From Endomychus coccineus (taxonomy: Eukaryota > Arthropoda > Insecta > Coleoptera > Endomychidae): DNA of 64,000 nt. Each line of letters starts with the position of its first letter. Position 1 is the stretch's first letter. This document shows positions 42,546 to 52,859 of this stretch, piece by piece. The position numbers and the translations under genes are program-made. Location of the stretch: contig CAUEHT010000002.1 in the NCBI GenBank assembly GCA_958510875.1, positions 1,550,001 to 1,614,000 of the forward strand, given 5' to 3'. The notes below the pieces were generated by a model. It did no database searches. It was given only the letters and a program-made list of their open reading frames with translations, and was not told the DNA's origin.

Positions 42546-43424
42546 CTATTCGGAACGAAAAAACTGATTCTTAAGTGAACTTTTCACCTCTTCTTCTGAA
42601 GTGCTACTACTATTTTGATTACCTGCCATTTGAGCTGTAAAGCAACCTTGATTTTTGGGTTTGAACCCATTATTATTTTGAAAATTATTTCCAAACGGTT
42701 TGTGTTTGCGTTCAACACTCTGTCTTGTTTGACTTTGTTGAAAATTGCTATTGTAACATTGGTTGTTCCCTCTGAAGGGCTTGTATTGTTTTCTATAATT
42801 TTGATGCCTTGCGCCAAAATTGTTACCTTGCTTGACTCTATAGTCTCGCATGTGGAATGTTTCCACTTTGGTTTTCTCTGTATGTAGAGATCCATTTTCT
42901 TCCACTGCTCCACAAATAGCGTCGGCCAAATTGTCGTAATTTCTAGCCTTTACTATTGTGCGTAGGTCGTTATTGTTTAGACCATTAGCGAAAATATTTA
43001 CAGCTAATCTTTCGTTAACCGACCTCAAGATATTTGCTGTTTCTTCGTTTCCTTTCGCTTGTGCTATTGTCAGATCTACCAATAAACCTTCAACAGTTCC
43101 TCCAAAGCTATCAATGCTTTCGATTCCTTGCTTTGCGCTATGGAATTCATTTGCGAGGGCAGCCTCCGATTTTCTCGTAAGCAGTTTACCTTTTATGTCC
43201 TGAACCAATGCCTCAACTGAGTCGTATGCTTTCTTGACTCTCAGTTTTGCATTTTGGCTGAGCCTAGTTTTTAAAACGAAATTTATTAAAAATACTCTTC
43301 CAGAATTATCTAGCATGTCGCTGTATAATTCGATAGCATCGATTAACTGTTTCGTGACGTCATTATTTCCATTCATTACTGGAAGTAAAGAGGTCGCGGT
43401 GCGTAAATCAAACTTTTCAGACAT
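42546..43424 (-). CDS. gag: Gypsy 2 Gag
   Basis: 292 residues, starting MSEKFDLRTATSLLPVMNGN. The helical capsid region is AKLRVKKAYDSVEALVQDIK to LADAICGAVEENGS. The tail is rich in Asn, Gln, Arg and Lys (NFGARHQNYRKQYKPFRGNN) and has no CCHC zinc knuckle, as in mdg1-type Gags. It is intact. Confidence 0.88.
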   Translation of the reverse strand: MSEKFDLRTATSLLPVMNGNNDVTKQLIDAIELYSDMLDNSGRVFLINFVLKTRLSQNAKLRVKKAYDSVEALVQDIKGKLLTRKSEAALANEFHSAKQGIESIDSFGGTVEGLLVDLTIAQAKGNEETANILRSVNERLAVNIFANGLNNNDLRTIVKARNYDNLADAICGAVEENGSLHTEKTKVETFHMRDYRVKQGNNFGARHQNYRKQYKPFRGNNQCYNSNFQQSQTRQSVERKHKPFGNNFQNNNGFKPKNQGCFTAQMAGNQNSSSTSEEEVKSSLKNQFFRSE

Positions 43425-43791
43425 ATTTGACGCTTGAATAAATTGAACAAATTATATACTATTTAGATCTTAATTCTTCTAGAAAAATAAACCTAAGATT
43501 GTCTAAAACAGTCATTACTCACATGATGTTCGAAGCACTACACCAATGTTGGTTGACTTTTTCTGATGCCTTTTTTTTTTCACCCCATCGCTTGCATCCT
43601 GGATGTTCATCTCGATTTCCATTTGCAATTTCCATTTCCCATTCTCCAATTCCAATTCCCAATTCATTATGTCTTCCTGTTAAGCCAATACAATTTGTGG
43701 GAGTTACTTCCCTATTCTTTCCATTTGTACGTACATGGATATGGACAGGAAGCGGTTCGTTTCTTTTTTTTTTTTTCCATAAGAAAAAAGA

Positions 43792-43807
43792 CTGGTAGAG
43801 ATCGCCA
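43792..43807 (-). promoter_or_regulatory. Gypsy 2 primer-binding site
   Basis: TGGCGATCTCTACCAG directly follows the 5' LTR on the minus strand. Confidence 0.7.
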
Positions 43808-44291
43808 TGTGAGGATCAGATCTTAAGTTGGGCGGTTAGCCCTAAGCTGACCCGTGGTCCTGGTGTGGGTATAGGGAATAGAAAACACATTACTTTACAA
43901 AAGGGTTACACTTTACTTCAACTTAGAGTTCGACGCCATTATAGCTCAATGTCTTACTCTATACTCATTACAATAATTACAAGTATGGATTATTCACAAT
44001 ACCATCCATCCGCATCAATGATGTATGAATATACTATATATTATTCTTAATGCTCTACCTAATTATATATGTTATGTCATTACTGTTTATTGTTGTTGTT
44101 CTACTAAACTAGCCTAGAATGTCGAGGTATCTGTGCCAACCAAAATGTTTAATATATTGACGTAATGCTTGGTGGCCGAGATCCGAGATCTAAACATATA
44201 CTTACATAACATTCAATATAAATAAGGTCATCTTCTATAATTCCGGGATTCTAGGTAAACTCGTATAGGGATGGAAGATTCCTATACTACA
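43808..44291 (-). repeat. 5' LTR of Gypsy element 2
   Basis: 484 bp, nearly identical to 38317-38800. The differences I noticed are at the G/A near 43812 and the C/A near 44209. Confidence 0.92.
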
Positions 44292-44295
44292 CCTT

Positions 44296-44874
44296 GATAA
44301 TTATATTACTCTCACTATCAATCTCTGTAGGTTGATTACCCATGAACCATTTGTCTAAAGTTGATTTATATTGCAAACCCATTTTATCATCATATCTCTT
44401 AACATCATCATCCAATAGGAATCCTTCCAATTATTAACGTGCTAATGTGGGGTATTGTTGCAGAAACTCTTCTGTAGCCGCTGCATTATCTTTCTAATGT
44501 TTTCTGAATTCTTCACGAATCTGATCGATAGTAGGTTCGAGGGTAAACACATCCTCCTCAGTAATTTGGGGATTATATACGAACTCTTCCCCTTCAGTTA
44601 CAATATTTGGGATTGGTATGTTCTCCATTTGTGTTGCTGTAGAAACAATACTGTTAGGTTTAACCAACGAATTTTGTTTGATTATTTCAGCATTTCTCGC
44701 AATTTCCTCCAGAGGTTTAGATACATTCATGAACATATTATCTAGAATCTCATCATTTTCAGCTTTACCCAATTTCACAGCCATATATTTTTTCCTCACA
44801 ACGTTTGTTAACTCCCAAATTTTTTTCTTCAGTTGTTGTTTTCCCTTTAGCATGTTACTCACACCCACGTCCAT
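44296..44874 (-). pseudogene. DUF8207-like protein, N-terminal part right of the Gypsy insertion
   Basis: ATG 44874 (MDVGVSNMLKGKQQLKKKIW) is 3 bases after a TCAG initiator. The N-terminal coiled coil is AENDEILDNMFMNVSKPLEE and ARNAEIIKQNSL. A stop follows FRKH near 44,494, and two TAA codons lie near 44,433. The reading then continues in the same frame as KMGLQYKSTLDKWFMGNQP up to the Gypsy target site. The protein would be about 290 residues if whole. The role is unknown; the family is known to me only from Polinton-like elements. Confidence 0.8.
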
Positions 44875-44949
44875 GCTGAGCGGGTTGTCTATTTCAAATG
44901 AAGGTATATATACATGTTAGATGTATATATAACTATCAAACCCTTTGCG

Positions 44950-45609
44950 CTAACGTCCTTTGTTCATATCACAGTCTTTGTTTATCATAAGGAATCCATA
45001 TTTATCTTTCCAACATACGCTACATATCTCTTTGAATTTCTCGAGTGACATGTCGGTACTTACATGATCGGTAAGTATATGTTTCAAATTGAGTTCATCC
45101 TGTTTGAAAATAATCAAGTAATTGGCATTGTCGCGCAATCCGTGTTTTGGACATTTAGCAAAAGACTGACAAAGATAGAAACTATCAATTGAGGTGTGTC
45201 TCCCTATTGAAAAATAAGCACGAATTTTCTCCCGTTTCTCAAACATCACGTCATCGAATATTATTATCGATTTAGGCCTCGCTTCTGTGGGGTCTATGAC
45301 CTCATCACTTTCGGTACAAGGAAAATATTCAAGCCCCTCAATTTTCTTCAATGTCTCCTTTAGTAACTGGTATTTTGGTTGGTGTAAAGACTTTGAATAT
45401 ATGTACACGTTTTCAAATTTCAGGCCGTTAGCATCTAACAATAGAGATAACATCACATTTGTTTTCCCACAATTACTTGGACCACAGATTATTGTTCGTA
45501 GAGTATTTGGCAGCAAAGAGTTGTGACGTTGTGGTTGTTCAACATTCTCATTGCTTGACCCTAAGTTCATAATATTCAACGAGTCTTTTTGCTTAACAAT
45601 CTTCATCAT
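44950..45609 (-). CDS. Viral packaging ATPase, best copy
   Basis: 219 residues. ATP-driven DNA packaging motor of the FtsK/HerA type found in Polinton-like viruses. The two possible ATGs are 45609 and 45606. Walker A is ICGPSNCGKTNVMLSLLL, Walker B SIIIFDDVMFEKREK, then FYLCQSFAKCPKHGLRDNAN and a sensor-like region. The end is NKDCDMNKGR followed by TAG, where other copies continue with Tyr-Arg-Lys-Gly, so only a few C-terminal residues are lost. It is transcribed away from the CACGTG array at 45,755. Confidence 0.88.
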   Translation of the reverse strand: MMKIVKQKDSLNIMNLGSSNENVEQPQRHNSLLPNTLRTIICGPSNCGKTNVMLSLLLDANGLKFENVYIYSKSLHQPKYQLLKETLKKIEGLEYFPCTESDEVIDPTEARPKSIIIFDDVMFEKREKIRAYFSIGRHTSIDSFYLCQSFAKCPKHGLRDNANYLIIFKQDELNLKHILTDHVSTDMSLEKFKEICSVCWKDKYGFLMINKDCDMNKGR

Positions 45610-45632
45610 GCCTGAAGGCGAATCGAAATCAT

Positions 45633-45667
45633 ACTAAAACATATGTTAATAAGCATTTGTTTATATA
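45633..45667 (-). promoter_or_regulatory. TATA plus initiator, ATPase minus copy
   Basis: TATATAAA starts at 45,667 and TTAGT has its A at 45,635: spacing 32. Confidence 0.6.
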
Positions 45668-45754
45668 CTAGTTGATGATGTTATATTGTGTATGTCTGAT
45701 CACGCGGTTAGGTACTTCTACACTTCTGTCAAAATCAGGTATCAAATACATGTT

Positions 45755-46070
45755 AAATAGGTATGAATGTTGAAACACGTGTCTGGATATTGAAACACGT
45801 GTCTGAATGCTGAAACATGTGTCTGAATGTTGAAACACGTGTCTGAATGTTGAAACACGTGTCTGAAACACGTGTCTGAATGCTGAAACACGTGTCTGAA
45901 TACTGGAACACGTGTCTGAATGCTGAAACACTTGTCTGAATGCTGAAACACGTGTCCGAATGCTGAAACACGTGTCTGAAACACGTGTCTGAATGTTGAA
46001 ACACGTGTCTGAATACTGAAACACTTGTCTGAATGTTAAAGCATGTGTTGAATCATGCGAAAAAACATGT
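45755..46070. repeat. CACGTG 20-bp tandem array, minus copy
   Basis: The longest array: about 15 units of GTGTCTGAATGYTGAAACAC, with occasional half units GTGTCTGAAACAC. At least ten perfect CACGTG sites lie within 270 bp. It is open in several frames on the minus strand only because the unit lacks stops. Confidence 0.92.
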
Positions 46071-46129
46071 GCATGAATGTATTACAATCATTATGATTAT
46101 TCACATTTTATTCCTCATTAGCCCATCAT

Positions 46130-46735
46130 AGTTCGTGAACGATGATGACGTCATCATCGTTCGTAAACTATGGTCGCCGGATTGAATAAGTTACTGTCAT
46201 TGGCTTGAATCAGTGACGTCATCCTCGTTCGTGAACTATGGTCGCCGGATTGAATCAGTTACTGTCATTGGCTTGAGTCAGTGACGTCATCATCGTTCGT
46301 AAACTATGGTCGCCGGATTGAATCAGTTACTGTCATTGGCTTGAATCAGTGACGTCATCATCGTTCGTGAACTATGGTCGCCGGATTGAATCAGTTACTG
46401 TCATTGGCTTGAATCAGTGACGTCATCATCGTTCGTAAACTATGGTCGCCGGGTTGAATCAGTAACTGTCATTGACTTGAAGCAGTGACGTCATCATCGT
46501 TCGTAAACTATGATCGCCGGGTTGAATCAGTAACTGTCATTGGCTTGAATCAGTGACGTCATCATCGTTCATAAACTATGATCGCCGGGTTGAATCAGTA
46601 ACTGTCATTGGCTTGAAGCAGTGTTATCATCATCGTTCGTAAACTATGATCGCCGGGTTGAATCAGTAACTGTCATTGGCTTGAATCAGTGACGTCATCA
46701 TCGTTCGAACTATGATCGCCGGATCTTCAATTCAA
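46130..46735. repeat. 68-bp tandem array in the right terminal repeat
   Basis: GACGTCATC recurs at 46147, 46215, 46283, 46351, 46419, 46487 and 46555, in variant form at 46623 and again at 46691: nine units of exactly 68 bp. Each has TGACGTCATCATCGTTCG, AACTATGRTCGCCGG and CAGTWACTGTCATTG. Confidence 0.95.
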
Positions 46736-46890
46736 TAAAACACCACTTACTCGTCAAAATCCTTATGTATTTCGATACATATAAAGCTATAGTCTGATGT
46801 TCTCCCCCACCCCAATTTGTATGCATCATATTGATTTTCCCTACATCAAAAATATGGAAATTAACATTTTGCATGTGACAGCTTTAATGA
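46720..46890. repeat. Inner terminal inverted repeat, right end
   Basis: GATCTTCAATTCAATAAAAC, ACTCGTCAAAATCC, ATTTGTATGCATCATATTG and AACATTTTGCATGTGACAG, the inverse of 32,090-32,260. It marks the right end of the best viral copy. Confidence 0.87.
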
Positions 46891-46893
46891 TAG

Positions 46894-47900
<1,007 letters not shown>

Positions 47901-48604
47901 TCACGTAGATTCAGAATATGCAATAAAATAACCGCCGTCTCTAGGTTCTTCGTAAAATGCAAATATTACAGACTCATTATCACTCGAATGAGCTAGGCCT
48001 ATTGCATGACCGATTTCATGTAATAGTACAGCAAACAAACTTGATTCGTTATAAGCGGGTCTCGTTTTTGTTTCACACCAGTTTTCATGACGATCCAGAT
48101 GTACCTCGACCGTTGATCCATCACTTGTTAGAAAATCCGAATGTGCGAGAACCGTTCCAGGACCATCAAACAACCCTGAACACACACCATTGCTCGTAAC
48201 TCTACGATGCATTCCTCTCTGATACGAAATGAGTATATCGGTTGTGTTACCACCTGTATATTCAAAGTACAACAACGAATATTTGCTCCATACTCCAAAC
48301 ACATCGGTAGTCATTCTAAGCAATTGAGTTGAGGCAAATCTGAATCTCCATGTCAATTTCGACTTCATCCATTTGCCTGTTGTTCTGTATTGAGAAGGGT
48401 CATCAGCCACTCCGCACCTTTTCGTATTCATAAATTTCAAAGTCTCATTATTTAGGGACCGTCTATTGGCAGTCTATAGAATTCTTGAAACACTCTCAAT
48501 GCATCCTCTGTTTCACTCAATCCGTTGGAATTTTCGTCATATATCCATATTTTACTAGATATTCGTTCGCCTGGACTTCGACGAAGCATAGAATGAATAA
48601 TAAC
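47901..48604 (-). pseudogene. Matrix metalloproteinase, second copy (degenerate)
   Basis: It starts at ATG 48604 with the same signal peptide as the copy at 33,121. Single-base losses near 48,540 and 48,455 break the prodomain. From 48,440 it is open: the cysteine switch KRCGVADDP, then the catalytic zinc motif HEIGHAIGLAH. The Met-turn methionine is replaced by Ile (ESVIF). It is cut after FYEEP, where repeat DNA begins, so the linker is lost. It does not have the extra base that breaks the first copy. Confidence 0.85.
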
Positions 48605-49234
48605 ATGTTGCTCAATCGACAACTTTACACATAATGCCTTACCTATCTGAAACTCTTATATATATCTAACATAATGCCTTCCCTACCTGAAACTCTTATA
48701 TATATATCTACATTCGTGGGATTTTTGAAGCGTGCTCGATGGGGAAACAAATGTCTAGGGCCAGTCCGAGCCTGGTAAATATTAACAAGTGTTGGTTATC
48801 AAAATATTTGCGGCTTCTAACGCACATCACTGTAATCTTAATACGTTAGCGACGTGTTTCAAAACAGATATGATTTATCCGTTTAACCGTGATTGTTACT
48901 ATAGAATGATAAATTGAATCATTTTAAGAATGTAGTTTATTTCCATACATATTCATAGACTGAAACATCTCAACTATTTACACTCGTATCTAACCAGCCA
49001 CACAAATATACCTATATGCTGCTTTACATTGAAGTTCTCCCTAACCTCACATATTGCTTGCTGTCTACCTTGAACGATCTTGTATATACAGGCTGATTAC
49101 CACTACTCGGTCTCCATTGACTCTACCTTACAACCATAGCAGAAGGGCCCTTAGCGGTCAAAGACCACACCCTAGCCGTCTACCCGGTAACACCTAGAGG
49201 TTAGAGGCGAGCCAAGGTGACTGGATACCTACTC
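48605..49234. promoter_or_regulatory. MMP upstream region, second copy
   Basis: 49,000-49,230 is the inverse of 32,660-33,030. 48,640-48,720 has two TATATATAAGAGTTTCAG words on the minus strand. 48,720-48,990 has no counterpart in the first copy and may be an insertion. No other gene is seen. Confidence 0.5.
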
Positions 49235-49320
49235 GTGTTCAGTCACGTGCTCAGGAACATGTTCAGACACGTGCTTCAATAAGCAGACAGGTGTTAAGCA
49301 CGTGCTTCAACATTCATACC
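49235..49320. repeat. Short CACGTG array between MMP and ATPase
   Basis: Units CAGTCACGTGCTCAGG, AGACACGTGCTTCAATAAG and TTAAGCACGTGCTTCAACAT. The MMP lies to the left (minus) and the ATPase to the right (plus). Confidence 0.75.
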
Positions 49321-49412
49321 TATTTAACACGTATTTGAAACTTGCTTTTTACAGAAGCGTAGAAGTACTTAATCGCGTGATTGGACAAGCACAATATAAC
49401 ATCATCAACTAG

Positions 49413-49447
49413 TATATGAACAAATGCTTATAAACATATGTTTCAGT
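49413..49447 (+). promoter_or_regulatory. TATA plus initiator, ATPase copy E
   Basis: TATATGAA at 49413 and a perfect TCAGT with its A at 49445: spacing 32. Confidence 0.6.
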
Positions 49448-49473
49448 ATGATTTCGATGCTCCTCTAGGCATC

Positions 49474-50162
49474 ATGAAGATTGTTAAGCAAAAAGACTTG
49501 TTGAATATTATGAATTTAGGGCCAAGCATTGAAAATATTGAACAATCACAACGTCACTGTTTTTTGCTGCCAAATACTTCACGAACTATAATCTGTGCTC
49601 CAAATAATTGTGGGAGAACAAATGTGATGTTATGTCTATCGTTGGATGCAAACGGACTTAAATTTGAAAACGTGTACATCAATTCAAAGTCTTCACACCA
49701 ACCAAAATATCAGTTACTGGAGGAAACATCGAAGAACATCGCTGAACTTGGATATTTTCGTACACCGAGGGTGATGCAGTCATAGACCCCTCAGAAGCAA
49801 GACCTAATTCGGTAATAATATTCGATGATGTAATGGATGAGAAACAGGAAGAGATTTGTGCTTATTTTCCAAGAGGGAGACACAACTCAATTGATAGTTT
49901 CTATCTTTGTCAGTATTTTGCTAAATGCCCAAAACATGGATTGCGCGGCAATGCCAATTGCTTGATTATTTTCAAACAGGATGAACTCAATTTGAAACAT
50001 GTATTTATCGATCTGGTAAGTACCAACATGTCACTCGAGAAATTTAAAGAAATATGTAGCGCATGTTGGAAAGATAAATATGGATTCCTTATGATAAACA
50101 AAGACTGTGACATGAACAAAGGCCGTTATCGCAAAAGTTTTGATAGCTATATATACATCTAA
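49474..50162 (+). pseudogene. Viral packaging ATPase, copy E
   Basis: ATG 49474 (MKIVKQKDLLNIMNL). Walker A has decayed to CAPNNCGRTNV, losing the catalytic Lys. A shift near 49,755 breaks the frame. The rest is open from 49,833, with FAKCPKHGLRGNANCLIIFK and ACWKDKYGFLMINKDCDMNK, ending in SYIYI. It supplies the ancestral C-terminus missing from the best copy. Confidence 0.83.
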
Positions 50163-50166
50163 CATG

Positions 50167-50204
50167 TATATAAACTTTCATTTGGAATAGACAAACCACT
50201 CAGC
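50167..50204 (+). promoter_or_regulatory. TATA plus initiator, DUF8207-like gene copy E
   Basis: TATATAAA at 50167-50174, TCAG with its A at 50202 and ATG at 50205. The 35-base spacing is the same in the two other copies (44,912/44,877 and 23,828/23,863). The predicted leader is about 3 nt. Confidence 0.6.
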
Positions 50205-51261
50205 ATGGACGTCAATGTGCCTTATAAGTTAAAAGCAAAACAACAATTGAAGAAAAAAATTTGGGAGTCAGCAAACGTTGTGAGGAAAAATTATATGGCT
50301 GTGAAACTGGGTAAAGCTGAAAATGATGCGATTCTAGATAATATGTTCAAGAATGTATCTGAACCTCTGGAGTAAATTGAGAAAAATTCTGAAATAATCA
50401 AACAAAATTCGTTGGTTAAACCTAAAAGTATTGTTTCTACAGCAACACAAATGGAGAACATACCAATCCGAGATATTGTAACTGGAGGATAATATTTCGT
50501 ATATAATCCCAAGATACTGAGGAGGATGTGTTTATCCCCGAACCTACTATCGATCAGATTCGTGAAGAATTCAGAAAACTTAAGAAAGATGATTCCGCGG
50601 CTACGGAGGAGTTTCTGCAACAATACTCACATTAGCACGTTATTACTTGGAAGGCTTCCTATTGGGTGATGTCAAGAAATACGAAGATAGAATGAGTTTG
50701 CAATATAATTCAACTTTAGACGAATGGTTAATGGCTAATCAACCTATAGAAATTGATAGTGAGATTAATATAATTATCAAGGGTACTCCGTTCAAGGGTA
50801 CCACAGGACTGTATAGTTTGATATTTTACAGAGATGTTCTACCTATTACTTACACTGTGGAAGATGGGAAAAATTACAGTCAAATGATGGAAATGACTAG
50901 TGCTCATGAACGTAAAAACGATCCAGCTGATCGAATAAGAAACATTGTAAAATACGAAAATGTACTGAAACCTTTTATTGATTCCATGGAAAGACGAAGG
51001 TCCAAAACATACCCTGGAAATGCATACATCAAAAACGATTTGCTTTAATATAACAAGAAACCTATCGAATATGTTTATTGGGATCACGTTAATGAAATTG
51101 TGGATAGACTGAGACTTATTGTTGCATCCTCGCACGCTGGTAACAATAACCATCACAACGAGATAGTCTCTATAATAGAAGAATTGATAGAGGCCGGTGT
51201 AATTGTACAAAAACCGGGTGTAAGACAAATTCATTACAGTTATAAAGATGGTTCCAATGGA
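50205..51261 (+). pseudogene. DUF8207-like protein, copy E
   Basis: The most complete layout of this gene. The N-terminal coiled coil (KQQLKKKIWESANVVRKNYM, LDNMFKNVSEPLE) has a stop near 50,373, and a shift lies near 50,630. The C-terminal domain from 50,647 reads MSLQYNSTLDEWLMANQP, GTTGLYSLIFYRDVL and YVYWDHVNEIVDRLRLIVAS, with a stop near 51,046. The usual stop codon has changed, so the frame runs on into the fibre gene leader (VQKPGVRQIHYSYKDG). Confidence 0.8.
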
Positions 51262-51882
51262 TAAGTTTGGCAGAGCCTCCTCTTCCATGTGGATATATGA
51301 TACAAACATATTCAATTATAATTTCAAACAGGTTCACGGACAAGGATTATTCCTAACGAGCGATGGAAGTTATGATATGAAAATCGTAGATTGTGCAACG
51401 TCAAATCACCGAATGATGATGGAGATGTTGCAAATAAAGTATATGTTCATAAATTAACACACAAACTGAATCTGAAAACGGAAACCAGTCTTAAAGATAC
51501 CTTCAATTTCAGGGTTGACAATTAGATCAAAGATATCAACAAGGATCTGGATGAACATAAATTAACGAATGAGAAGGTTATTCTCAACATTAATAAACAT
51601 CTGAAAGACATTCAGAATAAATATAATGGAATGGGGATCCATTAAAAATCAGAGTATAAAACAATCAGTGATAGTGTAAGGGAAAACAGAAATGAATTGA
51701 GAGAGATCAATAACCCATTTAACAGTGTGAACATGCGACTAAATGACATTACTAGTAAAGTGTAGGCGTTAGAACGACGGATGACATCTGTGGAACCTTC
51801 TAAGAAGTGACCCTCATCATCCACAACAACAAAGCAGGGCTCTTTGGAACGTATAACTCCAAATCCTGTGGATATATCGGAA
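51248..51882 (+). pseudogene. Fibre-like coiled-coil protein, copy E
   Basis: The start MVPMDKFGRASSSMWIYDTN and QVHGQGLFLTSDGSYDM are intact. A one-base loss near 51,380 shifts the frame. The coiled coil (51,470-51,780) and the Ser/Thr tail (51,800-51,860) can be followed with stops. Confidence 0.65.
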
Positions 51883-51887
51883 AAATT

Positions 51888-52265
51888 AATTCTACCCTGG
51901 ATTTCCACATTGATAAGATGATTAGAGAACAAGTTGTGCATGAGCTTCATAAGCCGAGTAGGAAAAATTTCAAACGACGCAGAACAATCATGAAAGGTTT
52001 GAATGATTTGTGGCAAATGGATCTGGCTGGAATGGGTGATTACGCTCGTGAAAATAGGGGATTCAAATACATTTTGGTTATGATCGATTGCTTCTCGAAA
52101 TTTCTATGGACTCATTCGCTGAAAACGAAATCGGCCGAAGAGGTTCGGAAAGCTGTCAGTTCTATATTGTTGGAAGGACAGCGTAAGCCTAGGAATCTGC
52201 AAAGCGATCAGGGAAAAGAATTCTTCAATAATCACTTCAACAATTTATTGAAGAAACATAAGTAG
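51888..52265 (+). pseudogene. Polinton-type integrase, copy E (3' truncated)
   Basis: In-frame from about 51,918: the basic N-terminus (HELHKPSRKNFKRRRTIMKG) and the catalytic core start (LWQMDLAGMGDYARENRGFK, VMIDCFSKFLW, LQSDQGKEFFNNHF). This stretch is cleaner than in copy B and keeps the first two catalytic Asp. It stops at 52,262, where the sequence jumps to the DNA that follows the polymerase gene (AGTAGATGTGCTAGG). The usual ATG at the fibre stop is lost, and the next ATG is within the core region. Confidence 0.82.
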
Positions 52266-52617
52266 ATGTGCTAGGACAGTTCGGGAGCAAAACCACCCTT
52301 TCTTGCATGTAAATCTCCATAAGGAAATCTAGGGTTCAAATTGTCAGAAAACGGTCCATTCCAAGGTCATCCACAATCACGCATGCGCAGTCATATCGAT
52401 AGGGGTAGGTAGTCTATGGTTCTGTGAACTGGTCATATGTCTATGGTTCCCGAAGTCTGTGAACTAGTCATCTGTCTATGGTTCTTCCTTAACTATGGTC
52501 GGGTCAAGTCTGTGAACTAACCATCTGTCTATGGATCTTCCTTAACTATGGTCGGGGCAATCTGAAGTCTATGAATTAGGTATCTGAGTACTCACATTCT
52601 ACTGAAATGATTTTTCT

Positions 52618-52683
52618 ACACACCAAGATTCGAACCTGAGATATAAACTCTAAAGTTAGGCGGCTTAACCGCGAAGGTGGACT
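52618..52683 (-). repeat. tRNA-like unit 1
   Basis: On the minus strand it has a damaged A-box region (TTCGCGGTTAAGCCG) and a B box GGTTCGAATC. The acceptor ends do not pair, so it is a tRNA-derived unit and not a tRNA gene. Confidence 0.55.
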
Positions 52684-52723
52684 TGAACAATTTAATGCAC
52701 TCCTACTGAAAATGAAATATTTT

Positions 52724-52793
52724 TCTACACACGGGAATCGAACCCGAGAAATGGAATCTAAAGCCAGCTCCTTAACCGCTCAGCTATGGAGGA
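52724..52793 (-). repeat. tRNA-like unit 2
   Basis: Minus strand: A box TAGCTGAGCGG, the arm GCTGAGCGGTTAAGG typical of Ser/Leu tRNAs, and B box GGTTCGATTCC within a pairing CGGG/CCCG T stem. The 5' TCCTCCA has no complementary 3' acceptor, and the anticodon stem is weak. Confidence 0.6.
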
Positions 52794-52859
52794 ATTGAGG
52801 ACAAGCGATTTTAATGTTGTAGATATAACCGCGGGGTATCCGGTCTGAGTGATAAGTGC

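Larger units (their letters stand above)
38317..44291 (-). mobile_element. Nearly intact mdg1/412-like Ty3/Gypsy retrotransposon
   Basis: 5,975 bp with 484-bp LTRs (38317-38800 and 43808-44291). I see only two differences between the LTRs. They are bounded TG...CA and flanked by the 4-bp duplication CCTT (38313-38316 and 44292-44295). The primer site TGGCGATCTCTACCAG adjoins the 5' LTR, and a purine tract TTAGGGAGG precedes the 3' LTR. Gag, protease and pol frames are open, and there is no env. The 4-bp duplication and the gag/pol style fit the mdg1/412 lineage. It is recent compared with everything around it. Confidence 0.93.
52262..52840. repeat. Copy of the polymerase 3' flank
   Basis: It matches 62,209-62,930: AGTAGATGTGCTAGG, TGCATGTAAATCTCCATAAG, CGGTCCATTCCAAGGTCATC, GCGCATGCGCAGTCAT, then tRNA-like units. 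52,430-52,570 holds short repeats of ATCTGTCTATGGTTCTTCC. Confidence 0.8.

Noticed and set aside
45668..46024. Three overlapping minus-strand frames of Phe-Gln-His-Ser-Asp-Thr-Cys type repeats
   Set aside because: They are translations of the 20-bp CACGTG array, open in several frames because the unit has no stop codon.
46130..46735. CRISPR-like array
   Set aside because: The units are direct 68-bp tandem repeats with no unique spacers, in a eukaryotic setting.
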